Assembly: GCA_003254905.1 (NCBI GenBank)
Contig: QANU01029406.1
Coordinates: forward strand, 39,919 to 103,918
Reading direction: 5' to 3'
Length of the DNA stretch: 64,000 bases
Source: Nissolia schottii
Taxonomy: Eukaryota > Streptophyta > Magnoliopsida > Fabales > Fabaceae
Every line of letters starts with the position of its first letter. The stretch's first letter is position 1. The translations under genes were made by a program, and so were the position numbers. The notes beneath the pieces were generated by a model. It made no database searches. It worked only from the letters and a program-made list of their open reading frames with translations, and was not told where the DNA came from. Shown piece after piece: positions 48,838-61,400 of this stretch.

Positions 48838-51800
48838 ATGGATTCTTCCGGAACAGAAAACTGGAAACACTCTCTTCTCTACCTCGCCGTCGTGATCGCG
48901 GCCGTTCACCTCATAGCGCAGAGCCACCACTCTCGGAAACTGTCCCTCGGCGGTGAAGCCCCGCGCGTCAAGAAGCTCCCGGATCTCCCCCTCCGGTTCC
49001 GTCCCGACGGCACCTTCAAGATCCTCCAGGTCGCCGACATGCACTACGGCGCCGGGACCGTGACGCGGTGCAGGGACGTGCTCGCTTCCGAGTTCGAGTT
49101 CTGCTCCGATCTCAACACCACTCTGTTCTTGAAGCGCGTCATAAGCGCTGAGAATCCCGATCTCATCGCCTTTACTGGTACTTCATTTATTTGATCGCTT
49201 CTTGTTCCCTTTTATTTCTTGAATCTCGCTTTTTGATTTTTCCTTTTTGGTACCTTCGCGTTGCTTATGCCTATTGAATATTTGAATAGTGGGAGCATTA
49301 TTGTATCTTGCTTTATCCGGTAAAAATGGATGTTTAAGGCTAGTTTGGTTAATAATCTCTTTGTTTTAAAAAAGTTAAGTCCACTTTTTATCATAAACTG
49401 ATATGAATTCAGAATAGGCTAATAAAAGAAACTTACTAAGTATAGCATTAAAGAGGTTAGACATGGTAAAATAGAAGTCTAGGGTTTAATTGGATGTATA
49501 CCATGATGCCATCTATAATTAGATATACGCAATCAAATTTGTTTTGATGGTTTATCAATTATCGTGGTTTATTGCTGTGTGTGTGTATGTACGGAAATGT
49601 TCTGACCTTAGTTTTCCTTTATTACTCTTGGTGGTATGTTTGGATGTTGGGAGGTGAAAGGAAGTTTTATGTAAAAACATTCCTCTTTACCCATTGTTTA
49701 TGTTGAGATAATTAGTAATACATAACACAAATATTACAAATAATCCCTAATAGAAAATAAATAGTTCAAAAATACATGGTGTAGTAAAAGTTATGCCCTT
49801 ATCAACATCCCTTCATGACCTTAGTTGTTTATCTTTGATTTTTTGTCTTTCGGTCTTCTCCGCACAAAGAACACTGGTAAAATAACCTAAGGTGTACAAT
49901 ACAATGATGTACTTCTCTTTAAGGATTAATCTCGCAAATATTATTTTGGATTGCCAGAATCTAACTAACTAACAAGATTATCTCAGTGTTAAACCCAAAA
50001 TGAAAATCTCGTCTCACGAACAAATCAATCAACACTATTCAGATAAAATTTTATCTCTCAAGTATGATTTTTTAGCATGGTCTCACTAAATTTAAATATA
50101 CATACAAATGATTGTCTAACTCTAGATATTATGACAGATAGCAATTTTTTTTTTTTCTTTCTCATTAGTACCATGACAAACATTGTCCAAAGTAAAACAT
50201 TCTGTAGTATCACATCAAGCTAACTAAAGAGACACAATTAGGGTATTGTGCATGTAAAGAGAGTAGTAATGCGATTTGATGCATAATTAAAAATAAAAGG
50301 GATGAATTTAACCAAAACCAAAATTGCCATATTCAAGTTACTCCAAAACATCAAACAATCAAAAAGATGTAGAATCAATAACAAAATCATGTTGAGCCTC
50401 ACTCGTTGAGTTTGAATTAGTCTTCTCATCCACCAAATCCGCCTCTTATTTGACATTACAACACACTTTAGTAACTTCCAATATTTATTTATTTATACCA
50501 TTCTTCAATTAATCTCATCACTCATAGCCATTCACTTCTATTTAAAAAATATTTTTAATGATCAACCACTGAACTAAAACATGCCGTCATATTAAACTCC
50601 ATGTAAACAAATTGAGTTTGAATAATTGAGGATATACCCATCGATATTAGATTGACCAATTCAGCACAATTTGATATGAATCAGTAATTAATTATGTAAG
50701 CATTGCATCCTTTCATATAATAAAAATAACAGTTCTATCACATTACGACATATATTCATATAATTATGCAAAGAAGAAACATTTCTATTCATTGCAAGAA
50801 AGATTTTAAAAATTACTACTAAAATAACCTTTCTTCACTTTTTGAGACCACGGCATTATTATTCTCAAAATAAACTAACACAGAGTCTAACCAACATAAA
50901 TATAGAAATCAAATTTTAACGCATTTGATGTACACAGAGCATACACAATTTCCTTTTCTTTCTCCCACTTCATATAGTGGAAAGTAAAAACATTTTATGT
51001 CCTCACACATGATTGGTCTCATATTCTATCACCCAAAACATTTAAGAATTACAATTTCATCTCCTTCTCAACACATTAATAAAGGAGGAAAACACATTTC
51101 ATCCAGTAGCAACAGATTCTCCCAATATTTTTCTTATATCACAGATTTAATTCCAAACATAACAATCACAAAAAATTAATTCTCCAATTAAAATACTTAT
51201 CTGTTGTATTGTCACGGACTCTCTTTGTCCTTAAACTTGTAATTATGATGGGTTGTTAACAGTGGCCACCATGAATGCATGAATATCAGCTACCCCTGCT
51301 AGCTTGAATTAGATTCCACAAACTGCAGCTCCCGTCTCTTAGCTCGCACACAACACTTTTGAAAACTCAACTGAATCAGTGATCTAGCTTTAAAACGTAA
51401 AATGGAAGTACTAAAAGTAAAGTGCACACACTTGTGTGCTATAAAAATATATTACAAGAAAACATATAGATAAAATACTCTCGTTTTAGAAGTATTTGAT
51501 TAGGAGAAGAGAAACACTCTTTATCGACAAAGCAATACTCTGAACCTTTATTATTCTTCTCTCACGAGGCTTGCTCCAATCATATCTAAACATCCCTTTT
51601 CAGTTTAATGGCTTTTGATATTTTGAACTCCATATTCAGATCGCAAGATATAATAATATCATCGGAAGACTTAATCCTTAAGATTGTTGAGATTATTAGT
51701 AATACATAACACAAATATTACAAATAATCACTAATAAGAAGTACATAATTCGGAATGCATAGTGTAGTGGAAATTATTCCCTTACCAACATCCCTTCTTA

Positions 51801-53540
51801 GAGTTGCCTTAATTAGCTCTCAATAGTTTGTTTATCTCCTAATTGCTTGTCTTCGAGTAACCTGCGCACAAAGAACAAATGTCAAATAATCTAATGTACA
51901 ATGATGTGTTTGCCCGTAAGGATTAATTCTGCCTATGCGATATCCTCCAAGATACAACATGTTCTTCTGGATGTCTAAGCTCTCACTAACTGAGAAGGTT
52001 ATCTCAGTGTTCNNNNNNNNNNAAAAAAAAAAAAAAAAAAAAAAGAACAATAACAACCACAGAGTCTTATCCCACTACGCAAGGTCAGCTACACGGATCA
52101 GATGCCATGTGGTGCTTTTTTTTTTTTAAAAGAAAAAACCGAAATATTCTGCAAGAGTATGTGTTTGTTTGATTTTCTGCATGTGCCTAATTAACATGGG
52201 TTCAGTTATCCTAATCAGGAGATAATATATTTGGATCAAGTACCCCTGATGCTGCAGAATCTCTGTTTAAAGCCTTTGGTCCTGCCATGGAATCAGGCAT
52301 TCCTTGGGCAGCAGTTCTGGGAAACCATGACCAAGAATCATCTATGGATCGGGAAGAATTGATGTCGTTCATCTCCCTTATGGACTATTCAGTCTCTCAG
52401 ACCAATCCATCAGTTGATGATGGTCCCACTGATCCTTCTAAAGGTGGCGTGATGACTAAAATCGATGGCTTTGGGAATTATAACCTAAGAGTATATGGTG
52501 CCCCAGGTTCGATGTGGGCAAACAGCAGTGCTTTAAATCTTTACTTTCTTGACAGTGGAGACAGGGCTGTTTATCAGGGAATTCGAACTTATGGGTGGAT
52601 CAAGGAATCTCAACTTCAATGGCTTCGTCATGTTTCTCAGGAATTTCAGGTAATAACACTATTTGAATGTTGTTATCAGTATTGAGTAAATACTTGGAAT
52701 TGGTCCTTCAAAGATAAGTGGGACATTATAGTGTAAAATAATAATAATAATCAATTAAGGACCAAGTTAATGTTCTCCAGAAGATACATTGTTGATGCCC
52801 TTTTCATATATCGAGGGACCTGTTAAGATATAAAAACCATTTCGGTCTATCCAATCCAACCCCCATTTTTTACTTTCAGATTTGGTAACATACCGTTCAT
52901 AGGTTAGGTTAACAGTGAATCTAAGAAAAAGGATCAATGTTATTATGGTGGGCATTGTTTATATTCAATTGTATAACCGCTCAACGAGTATCTTCTTCTT
53001 TATTCCATTTCGTTGAGATAGGTTTCCCAGATTTAGATCCCATTAACATCTTTGCAGGCCACACACTGACAGGGACAGAAGCTGGACCGTCTTCATCTCA
53101 CTGATGATGACACTCCCCTCAGCAAACCACCAGCACTTGCTTTCTTCCATATCCCAATCCCAGAGATGCCGCAGCTCTTGTACAAGAAGATCGTTGGCAA
53201 ATATCAAGAGCACGTGGCTTGCTCGCGGGTAAACTCGGGGGTCTTGAGAACCTTTGTCTCCATGGGAGATGTGAAGGCTGTCTTCATAGGCCACGACCAC
53301 ACCAACGACTTCTGCGGAAACTTGGACGACATATGGTTTTGTTATGGTGGCGGCTTTGGATACCATGGCTACGGGAAGCCCGGATGGCCAAGGAGAGCGA
53401 GGATCATACTGGCTCAGCTTCGGAAGGGGAAAGATTCCTGGACGGGCGCCCAGAGAATCGAGACTTGGAAACGCCTTGACGACGAGAAGCTGAGCAAGAT
53501 TGATGAACAAATCCTGTGGGACCGATGGCTCTCTACATGA
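48838..53540 (+). CDS. PAP28: Purple acid phosphatase 28-type metallophosphoesterase
   Basis: Exons 48838-49177, 52219-52649 and 53073-53540 join in frame to 412 codons plus TGA. Residues 12-28 (SLLYLAVVIAAVHLIAQ) are a hydrophobic segment after a short N-terminus: signal peptide or membrane anchor, so a secretory-route location is likely. Metallophosphatase motifs in order: ADMHYG (Asp67, His69), GDNIFG (Asp115), GNHDQE (Asn149, His150), FFHIPIPE (His about 283), GHDHTNDFCG (His about 331 and 333). Phe stands where classical purple acid phosphatases have the colour-giving Tyr, as is usual in this short, single-domain subgroup, often labelled 'probable inactive'. Arabidopsis PAP28 fits best in memory (DAAESLFKAFGPAME, ELMSFISLMDYSVSQ), closer than PAP29. 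The first intron (3 kb) holds LTR and LINE relics and a gap. The true last acceptor is at 53071-53072; an upstream AG at 53056-53057 would run into an in-frame TGA. Confidence 0.93.
49701..52012. mobile_element. Degenerate LTR element in PAP28 intron 1
   Basis: Direct repeats begin TGTTGAGAT at 49701 and 51685. They share 'tagtaatacataacacaaa', 'cacaaagaaca', 'gtacaatgatgt', 'aaggattaat' and 'ttatctcagtgtt' in the same order, about 300 bp each. The 1.7-kb interior has no coding sequence. The right repeat runs into the 10-N gap. It looks like an old non-autonomous (LARD/TRIM-like) element. Confidence 0.6.
52013..52022. other. Assembly gap (10 N)
   Basis: N run followed by poly-A, at the right LTR of the intron element in PAP28. 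Confidence 0.99.
52045..52106 (-). repeat. RTE-type LINE 3' tail
   Basis: 'acaataacaaccac' followed by 'cttatcccactacgcaagg' and 'cagctacacggatc' is the reversed 3' end of a common plant RTE LINE (TTG-rich tail after GTCGGCTACATGGATC-like sequence). It sits about 110 bp before PAP28 exon 2. Confidence 0.55.
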
Positions 53541-54060
53541 CCTTGCTACTGGTACTATGCAGTGCTCTTTTCGCTCATTGGTCTGTTGTGTTCATGTTTG
53601 GTTATGGTTTATGGGACTGCACTTTATCATGCTGCTTCCAGTATTTTTTTTTTTTTTTTGGGGGGGGGTTCGATTCTTTCACCATCGTTGTTGTTAGTGA
53701 CTGTGAAATGAAAAAGTGTGGTTGAGTGAAAAATAATCGTTGATTTGTTAATATTGTCGTGTATTGCAACTCAATATTTCCATTTTTCGGTGGACGGTTT
53801 TGCGACGTGGGGTTTGAAGGGGTTGGAGAGACTAAAATGGCGGTAAAGGAAAGGTCGTTTGGAAGGCACAATTGTTGAGAGGTGGACAATATTTTTGCTT
53901 AAAAGGTAACCAATTTTTCAATTTTCATATTTTCATTGGATTGGTATAATAATAGGAATTATGAAGAGACAACAACTGAAACATTGTTGTGCCAAATATA
54001 GTTGAACTGTATGTCCCAAGAGATGCCACATAAGGAAAAGAAAACTACATAAGCTAATCC
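53541..54060. other. PAP28: PAP28 3' flank
   Basis: Likely 3' UTR, including a T-run followed by a G-run (53645-53668). No other feature recognised. Confidence 0.5.
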
Positions 54061-54092
54061 ACCTTCTAAAGACATGTATTTCAAAAACTCTA

Positions 54093-54268
54093 GTCCCACA
54101 TTGGTTAGATCACAAACTTTTTAAGTGTTTATATACCTTTAGTAGTTGTTGTATTGGTAAAAAGAGTTGAGAAAGGAGTTGGGCTCACGCGCATGAGTCC
54201 AAGCTATTTGGGCTCACATCGATGGATTTGCCCCCTGTGCGCACGACAAAGAGAGTATTAGTCTTTTT
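54093..54268 (+). ncRNA. U6-like Pol III promoter with a possible short RNA unit
   Basis: GTCCCACATTG (54093-54103; USE with one mismatch) is followed after exactly 24 nt by TTTATATA (54128-54135), the element order and spacing of plant U6 promoters. A start about 23 nt past the TATA (near 54159) and the T5 run at 54264-54268 would give an RNA of roughly 105 nt. It contains a clear hairpin: GGGCTCA / TGAGTCC with a 6-nt loop (54181-54200). The RNA part is not U6, U3, 7SL or another RNA I know. The module lies 550 bp past the PAP28 stop. It may be a dispersed repeat copy; transcription is inferred only. Confidence 0.4.
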
Positions 54269-54459
54269 GCAAGCATATTTTTGGACTTTTGCACTTATCC
54301 GAGAAATCATGTTTTTTGGGCTTTCGCATCTTCCATCATATATATGTGTAATGTGCATTATTAAGAATTTTGTGTGCCTATAAAATAGTGTTTGGATATT
54401 ATACAGTTTTATATGATTTTATGTTAAAAACCTATTATATAATTTATCAATATCATTAA

Positions 54460-54720
54460 TGCGGATTCGCCAAACCGGGTGGCAAGTCCAGCTTGAATTA
54501 CGTCAAAACTGGTTACCAAGGTTTACGGTTATAGGCCACGTGGGTAGTGATTCGCCAACACAGGTGGCAAATTCATGTTGAATTCGCCTGCCGCGTTAGC
54601 CAATTTAGGACAAATAATGTTTTTAGGTTTGTAAGGAATTCGCCAACCGTGTTGACGAATCTGACGTGGCCGTCCATGCGGTGCGCGGAATTCACGTCAG
54701 TCCAAACGGTGGTAGTTTGG
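54460..54720. repeat. Repeated ATTCGCCAA-type motif cluster
   Basis: At least five ATTCGCCA/GGCGAAT-like words, several paired with 'gtggcaaattc' or 'gttgacgaatc', in a GC-richer patch. Looks like repeat-derived sequence; class unknown. Confidence 0.45.
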
Positions 54721-54889
54721 TAAAATGTTTTGAAACAAGGATATTTTGGTAATTAATTCCTCTAGTGAGAGCAAAAGAGTAAAAAACTCTGATCAATGTG
54801 TCAAAGTTTGCTTTAATTAGTGCTGGCTACATTGGCAAAAGAGGACTATAGATTTTAATAAAGAAATACGAGTATTTTACATTTATTTA

Positions 54890-57800
54890 CACATCATGGT
54901 CAACATACCAAATATAAGGAGTCACGTAGTAGCAGTCATTTTTGAAATGATCAGTCTCTGTCTCGTTGAAAAGGAAGCAGATGTAATTGATGAATTGTGA
55001 ATTTAAAGGGATAAATACACAATGTTGGTAGAAACATGAACAATGCTTAACAAAGTACAATTTATTAGACACAAACTTTGTGCATTAACATGCATGCAGA
55101 GACTTTTTTAAATTATAAGACAGTTAAAAAAATGATGCAACAATCGTGATATACAACACACAAACTGTTTGCATTAATTTGCACAAACTTATTGCATCAT
55201 CATACACAAACATTTTCAATATTTTTAACACAAACATGATAACAACATTGCCACTAGATACATAACTGCATGTGAACATGCACAAAATCTTGAATGTATA
55301 TACACAAATAGATTAGACACAGTTTATACATAAGTGACATACCTCGTTGTCGATGTGCATGCTAGCCCTCATGTTTTGAACCTTCCTTCGGGTTAGCCAC
55401 ACATACTGCTTATTTTCAAGGTTGTCTATTTCTTAATCTGGATCATTATTTGCATCCATTAACAGACAAAATATCTTTTCCAACATTTTTGTGCCCAAAG
55501 TTGCCTCATGATGTAATAAGATGTTGTCGTTTGAAAGTGAGGCAAGTTGGCTTAATTGGGTTGAATCAAGTTTCAGATCAAATGATGGCTCAGACAGGGG
55601 CAGCATGACTGACGCAATAGTAGGTGCATCAGTTAGAGTCGCTTTGAACGACCCTAAGAAGAATAAAGGGGGTTCAATGAATCCATGTCCCTCTCCTAAC
55701 ACATCCTAGCTACTCAACCCATTTTACCACCTTGTCCAATGTTTGCTCTCCTTTTATGTCAGGTTCATCCCCTTTTTTTTCCCACTAGTACCACCCCCTT
55801 CTTCATCCATATATTTCGACTTGTCCACTATCATTCTCAAGAAATGTACCAAAAGAATGTTTAAGAAAAAAATTAAAACTGTAGCAAGTCTCCAGAAACA
55901 ATGCACAAACTTTTGTATTAGAATGCACAAACGTTTGATAGGATACAATAAAGGCTAATTTTAACACATAAAACATGCACAAACTTTATGAGTATACATA
56001 AACGTATTCATTAACCATACACAAACATTTTGGAATAAAGAGACCAACATATATAATTACCATCATTAAATTCAAAAAAAGAGTTTGAATACACTTGGCT
56101 TTCAGGCTTATTCACCACAATTTTATTTGTTACAACTTCAACTTCATTAGCGAGTTCTGTTGTCATTGTGGCGTCATCGCTTGGTTTTTCATCGTCATTG
56201 TCCATTTCCATAGTTTATTTTTCAAGTAAACAATCACTATTTATAGTTAGTATTTTTAAAATATGTATAAATATTTGTAAAGGATCTTAATCAATGTTTA
56301 GATTGAAACACTTGCCTTGTGCTATCCATGTTATTACTAACCCCATAATCACTATTATCATTGGTTTCTTATTGTCTGACACCTTCACTTCCATCCATAT
56401 CATTATTCCTTTTCGGGTTGTCGTCATTGTCGTATTCTTTGGAAAGGGCGGCACTTATTGTATCATCATGTTACATAACCACCTTTGTAATCTTCTTCCT
56501 CCTCTTTTATACTCCTTCGTCACGCTTTTCTTCACCATCTTGTTTCTTCCATCAATGCATCAAGGTATCTAATGTTGTCTTTTTGTTCTAGTCTTTTCCT
56601 ATCTTCTTTGCTCTACCCGCAACATACCTCCCCTTGATCATGCCCTACATATATAGGGTCGTTAGAACACCACAAGAACATCCAAAAATAAAAAATTATG
56701 AGAAAATGCAAATACAATTATTTTTTACCGTTAAGCTTGCCCTTTTGTTCTTAATCTTGTCCTTTAGTCGGTCATATGTCCAATATCTAATCCACGACAG
56801 GAGTAGATCCCTGAGCAGATGAAAAGCTTTGAACTTGTCCTTGTGAAAGTATAAAATCTGTCAAGAACATTATTCCAGTTAATCTTTGCATGAAAATTTA
56901 TTGGACTATACTACAAAAACTTTGTACAATGTAACATACAAACAGTATACAAATATTGAATTGATCATAAAGTTATTTTTATAGAATTACATACATAAAT
57001 TTTGTTTATAAGTACACAAACTTACTCAATAATATAAAACAAACACTAAAGAAATCATAAAAATATGTACATGCACAATCAATTTGAACACAAATGCTCA
57101 AACATTTACTTTAAGATACAAAAACACTACATAAAATACATAAATAGTGCATGACTAATAAACACATTATGCCATATAATACACAGACTTTTTATTTAGT
57201 GTTTCACTGGTGATATGAATTAATTAATCAAAATAGGAATCACATCGAGGCTAACCATCTAAGTGTAGGAAGTTCACATACCATCAGCACATACAAGCAC
57301 CCATTAATTGTCCTTAGCTTGTCATTCCTAAACTGTTTGATTCCATCAACCATGTACTCATTTATGTATCTGCTCCAATTGTACTCTCTTGAATTTTCTA
57401 TGTACAAAATTGCTAAGAGGTAAGATGGGCTTGCGATTGGACATGTGTTTGGGCATAAAAACATCTCAACATGAACATCAGAAATGCCCTGCAGAATATC
57501 TAGCCAACTGGGTTTTCCTTTGCCATATTCACTAAATCCACAATAAGGGATTTGTTCTTCTATGGGCCAATCACCAAAACATGCTCTGCCTTCACTATGT
57601 TGAAGCGATCTCCAATACATGGAAAAATTAATTTTGTGACATATAATGCACAAACCATTTGGAACCCCCATCACCCACCTTTGGTTTCAGACCCTTTGGC
57701 ACCCTTGCCCCTTGGAGATCTTTGCAAAACTAATGCAGTTGACAACTTTTTTTTGGAGCCATACCTAAATTAATAATAGTCATTAATACAAATTATTGTT

Positions 57801-58440
57801 TGTATGGCCTTTCACAAACACTAACATAGGCAATAACATGCACAAACTATTTAAATGATTCACTACACGTTCATTTCAAAATAGTCAGTCATTGTTCTAT
57901 AATGCACAAACCAACTCATTATTAATGCACAAATAGTACAATAATGTTACTCAAACTTGTAATTGTAAACAATATTCACATGGCGCACAAACTTTCAGGC
58001 ATATAATGCACAAACTTATACAGGAACCCCCTCATCATACACCTAAACTTGTATGAACCAACTTGTAGGCCTATGGTGCACCAACTTAAAGCAGATACAA
58101 AATTTTTCCCAAATTGCACAAACTTGTAGCCATATAGTGAACAAACATAAACATGAACTGCCCTCACCCACCAAAACTGTTTATGCACAAACTTGTAGGA
58201 CTATGATGCGCAAACTTAAAACTGATGCGAAGTTTCCTCCAGATTCCCAAAACTTGTAGTCATATGGTGCACACACATAAACCACATACAAACTTGCTCC
58301 CAAATTGCACAAACATTGTAAAGTTGCACAAACTTTGTAACACAACCGCACAAGTTTTTTTTTTTGTAATCAACAAATTTGACATTATGCATAAACAAGT
58401 GTGTTAATATGCATTAACTTTTTCAACGCATTGCAAAGGA
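54890..58440. repeat. Long domain rich in TGCACAAACTT motifs
   Basis: Dozens of near-copies of TGCACAAACTT(T/G) spaced irregularly, densest at 57840-58400 ('gcacaaacttgtaggc-tatg') where longer units of about 70-100 bp repeat. Same motif as at 47985-48620. It interleaves with the minus-strand coding relics 55433-57674. Confidence 0.75.
55433..57674 (-). pseudogene. Transposon-type coding locus (MULE/Ulp1-associated family?)
   Basis: Minus-strand open segments at 57674-57240, 56211-56011 and 55702-55433 may be pieces of one gene. The first reads VPNGLCIICHKINFSMYWRS ... LCPNTCPIASPSYLLAILYI ... YNWSRYINEYMVDGIKQF ... INGCLYVLMVCELPTLRW. This pattern (L-P...ASP-Y...WSR-I...-DGI...-I-GCLYVLM) resembles the conserved region upstream of Ulp1-like protease domains in plant Mutator-related elements. 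The last segment includes EPSFDLKLDSTQ, also familiar from that family. No catalytic Ulp1 part or transposase was found. Introns between are filled with the TGCACAAACTT repeat. Assignment is from memory and uncertain. Confidence 0.4.
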
Positions 58441-58449
58441 GTTTGTCAA

Positions 58450-61400
58450 ACTCAAACCCTAGAGATGTTCAAAATCTTTTCATTCTTAAAACGAAAATCA
58501 CTGACATTGCGGAATCGCAAGAAGAGTGCGGTATCGTTTGAAGGAGATAAAATGGTGGTTTAATATTGCTTTTCTGGGGTTATGTAGTGGTTTAATGCCT
58601 TTTTAGGGTTTATATCATGTGACCTTAGTAGTAATCGGCGTACAGATATTTCAAATTGCAGGTAACAAAACAGAATCCACCCACTTCCCATATTCACATA
58701 TACTATTCAAAGAGACTACGACAACAATAACAGTTGCCATCATTACTTATGTCTCCATTGTATTTCAGATAGCTGCAAATAACGTACGTACGAACACGGG
58801 ACAGCATATATACAAAACAATCACAGTAACCATCATTGCTGATGCACGAGGCTTTTTATTTTTTTATTTTTTATTTTTTTAATTTATATATATATATATA
58901 GTTTGTATTAATCATCTAACATTAATATCACTTAAATAAATTTCAAAAAAAAATCATATAAATGCACGTGTAAAATTAATTATCGTATCACATGCATAAA
59001 ATTGTGTTAATAAAGAAAGATAAGCTTTAATCTGATGTGACTTATTATATAATTTAACATATTGTAAAGCATCAATTTAGTACATAGCTAGCATCTCATC
59101 CAAAATATTCTCCATTAAAAATTCTTATATTTTTTTAGAACAAATTTAATGCACACTCTAAAAATATTATCAGTTATTACATGGTACAAATTAAAATTAA
59201 TTATTGATAATGGTTTTTGAATATGCATGCATTAAATGTGTTGTACAAACATTAATTTTTTTTTTTCATTTTCTATTACTTAACCATGTTCTTAAGCATT
59301 AACAAGTTTTACAAAAGCCAAATCTGACTTTCTTAGTTTTCACTAACCACTATATATATTGTCACAGTGAAAAGTGTGAGAAAGTGGTAGCACAAAGGAT
59401 AAGAGAATAAGTAAAGAAAAAAGAGGAAAATTAGAAGCTCAAGCAAAGGGACATTCCTTCATTCCTACCAAAAAAGAATAAACAAAGTATCGATGATATT
59501 AAAGGGGGTTAAAGCAAACCCCATGCATCCCCCACCAACTAAGCTGCAATGATGACACTAACTCACTAAGAGTGGAAGTGGAGTCTTTTTATTTTTTATT
59601 TTTTTTAAGTGGATCGAGAACAAGCTTTACAAAAACAATTATAATTACCAAAAAGGATCATTCATCATATCGATCCCTCTTTAGTTTCTTAAAATTTCCA
59701 TGCAAACACCCCCCCACACACACACACCATGATATATACGCAAATATGTTCAATTTAATTAATTAAAATATTATTATTCTTTTTTCCTCCCCCCCCCCCT
59801 TAGGAATGTGCAATTTAAAAGATAACGAGAGGAGCAAAAAGTGTGAAAGTAGAATCTAGTACTATCTCTTGAGAGGAGTGAGTGAGATGGGTTTTAATTG
59901 TGGCACTGCAAAGAGAATCCATGTTTTGTGGGTAACTTGAAAAGGCGAGCCATGAATTGTGTCAGCTTCAAAGGGCACGCGTTCTCTTGAAACTTCAAAG
60001 GAATTCTTGTTTGTTTGTTCCAACGGACATGAAGGAAATTTTTTTTTAAAAGAAATGTTATTTCATCTTTTAAAATTAACTTACAGATTTTCTTATATGC
60101 TAAATGATGTAATTGTTTTTATTTTTAAAATTTTTTTAAAAATATTGTTTATTTATTTATTTACTTTTTTTAGCGTGTAAGAAAATTTGGTAAAAAATTG
60201 TAAGAAAAAATATAGTAATTTTCTTTTTATAGTGAGCTTGGGAGCATTGGCTTCATTCCCTTTGGCATTTTCCTATGTTACCTCAATTCAGAGCTTATTC
60301 TCTCTTATTTTGTTCTCTTATATGATGTATGTACTCATCTCTTTGAATAAACTGAACTTTGTTATTAAGTGTATTTATTAAATAAATCCATATAAATTAT
60401 AGATTTTTAGTAATCGGTATTTAATTCATTAATTGAGAAATCAATAGTGAAAATTTTAGTATTTTTGGTTTTAATTTATTTCTTGACTTTTAGAATTCGG
60501 TGAAAGAAATCATAAAAGTAAGAAAATTGAGTCCTATTCATTTCTTTTTGTTTTTTTTATATTTTCTTTTCAAAATATGAACATAAAATAAATTGAAAAT
60601 AGAAAATAATAGACTCTTACTTTCAATAAAAAAAATATTTACTTTTTTTTAATTTTTTTAACCAATACCTTAATTAAAGGAATTTTGATAACAAATACAC
60701 TTGTTAAAGAGTTCAAAATAGAATGCTTAAAGTTTTTAATATATTTAATATATATTAATATTTTAAAATTTTTATATTTTTAATAAAAAATTATTTATTT
60801 TTTATTCCTTAAGAAGTGAATTAACAAAATTCTAATTAGAAAAAACCTAAAAAATACTGCTATTTTGTGCAAAATCCATGTGTGCATGTCTTTGAGGTAT
60901 TAGCACTCAATTCTATAAATGACACCAAAACATTCTCTTCTTCTCTCCCCTTTGGTGGGAATTATCTTTGATTTTGTGCATAAATAATGCATGCGCGTGT
61001 ATGAGAAAGAGAAGGAAGAGAAATAAGTCGGTTATATACTAGAGCATTAAAGACATCAAAATAATAAAGATCCGAAAAAGCTTTTTTTCTGATTTGATCC
61101 TCAATCCAATGATTTAAATACATAGATCCATTTGCTATTACTGAATAAAGCGGGGTTCAAAAAAAGGTGTAAAAGGTAGTAATTGAAGCTTTTTTTGACT
61201 ATAATAGTGGTGTGTACATGTATCAACTTTTATTCCTTAATCTAATTTAAGCTTTTTGCCTTGAAGTTATTGTATTGCGTACATAAAAGTGTATATTTGA
61301 TCACGCCCATAACGACTCAAATACCTTTTTCTTATTTTTAGGCTAAGGCTACACTCCGCTTACACTTTGTGGTTCTTTTGTTAAAAAAAAAAATAATTTT

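Noticed and set aside
53043-53510. 155-codon minus-strand open frame
   Set aside because: Antisense shadow of PAP28 exon 3, whose sense frame carries the conserved phosphatase motifs.
60237-60258. GGCTTCATTCCC word resembling the 3' part of miR166
   Set aside because: Only about 12 matching bases, different 5' part and no complementary arm nearby that would form a miRNA hairpin.
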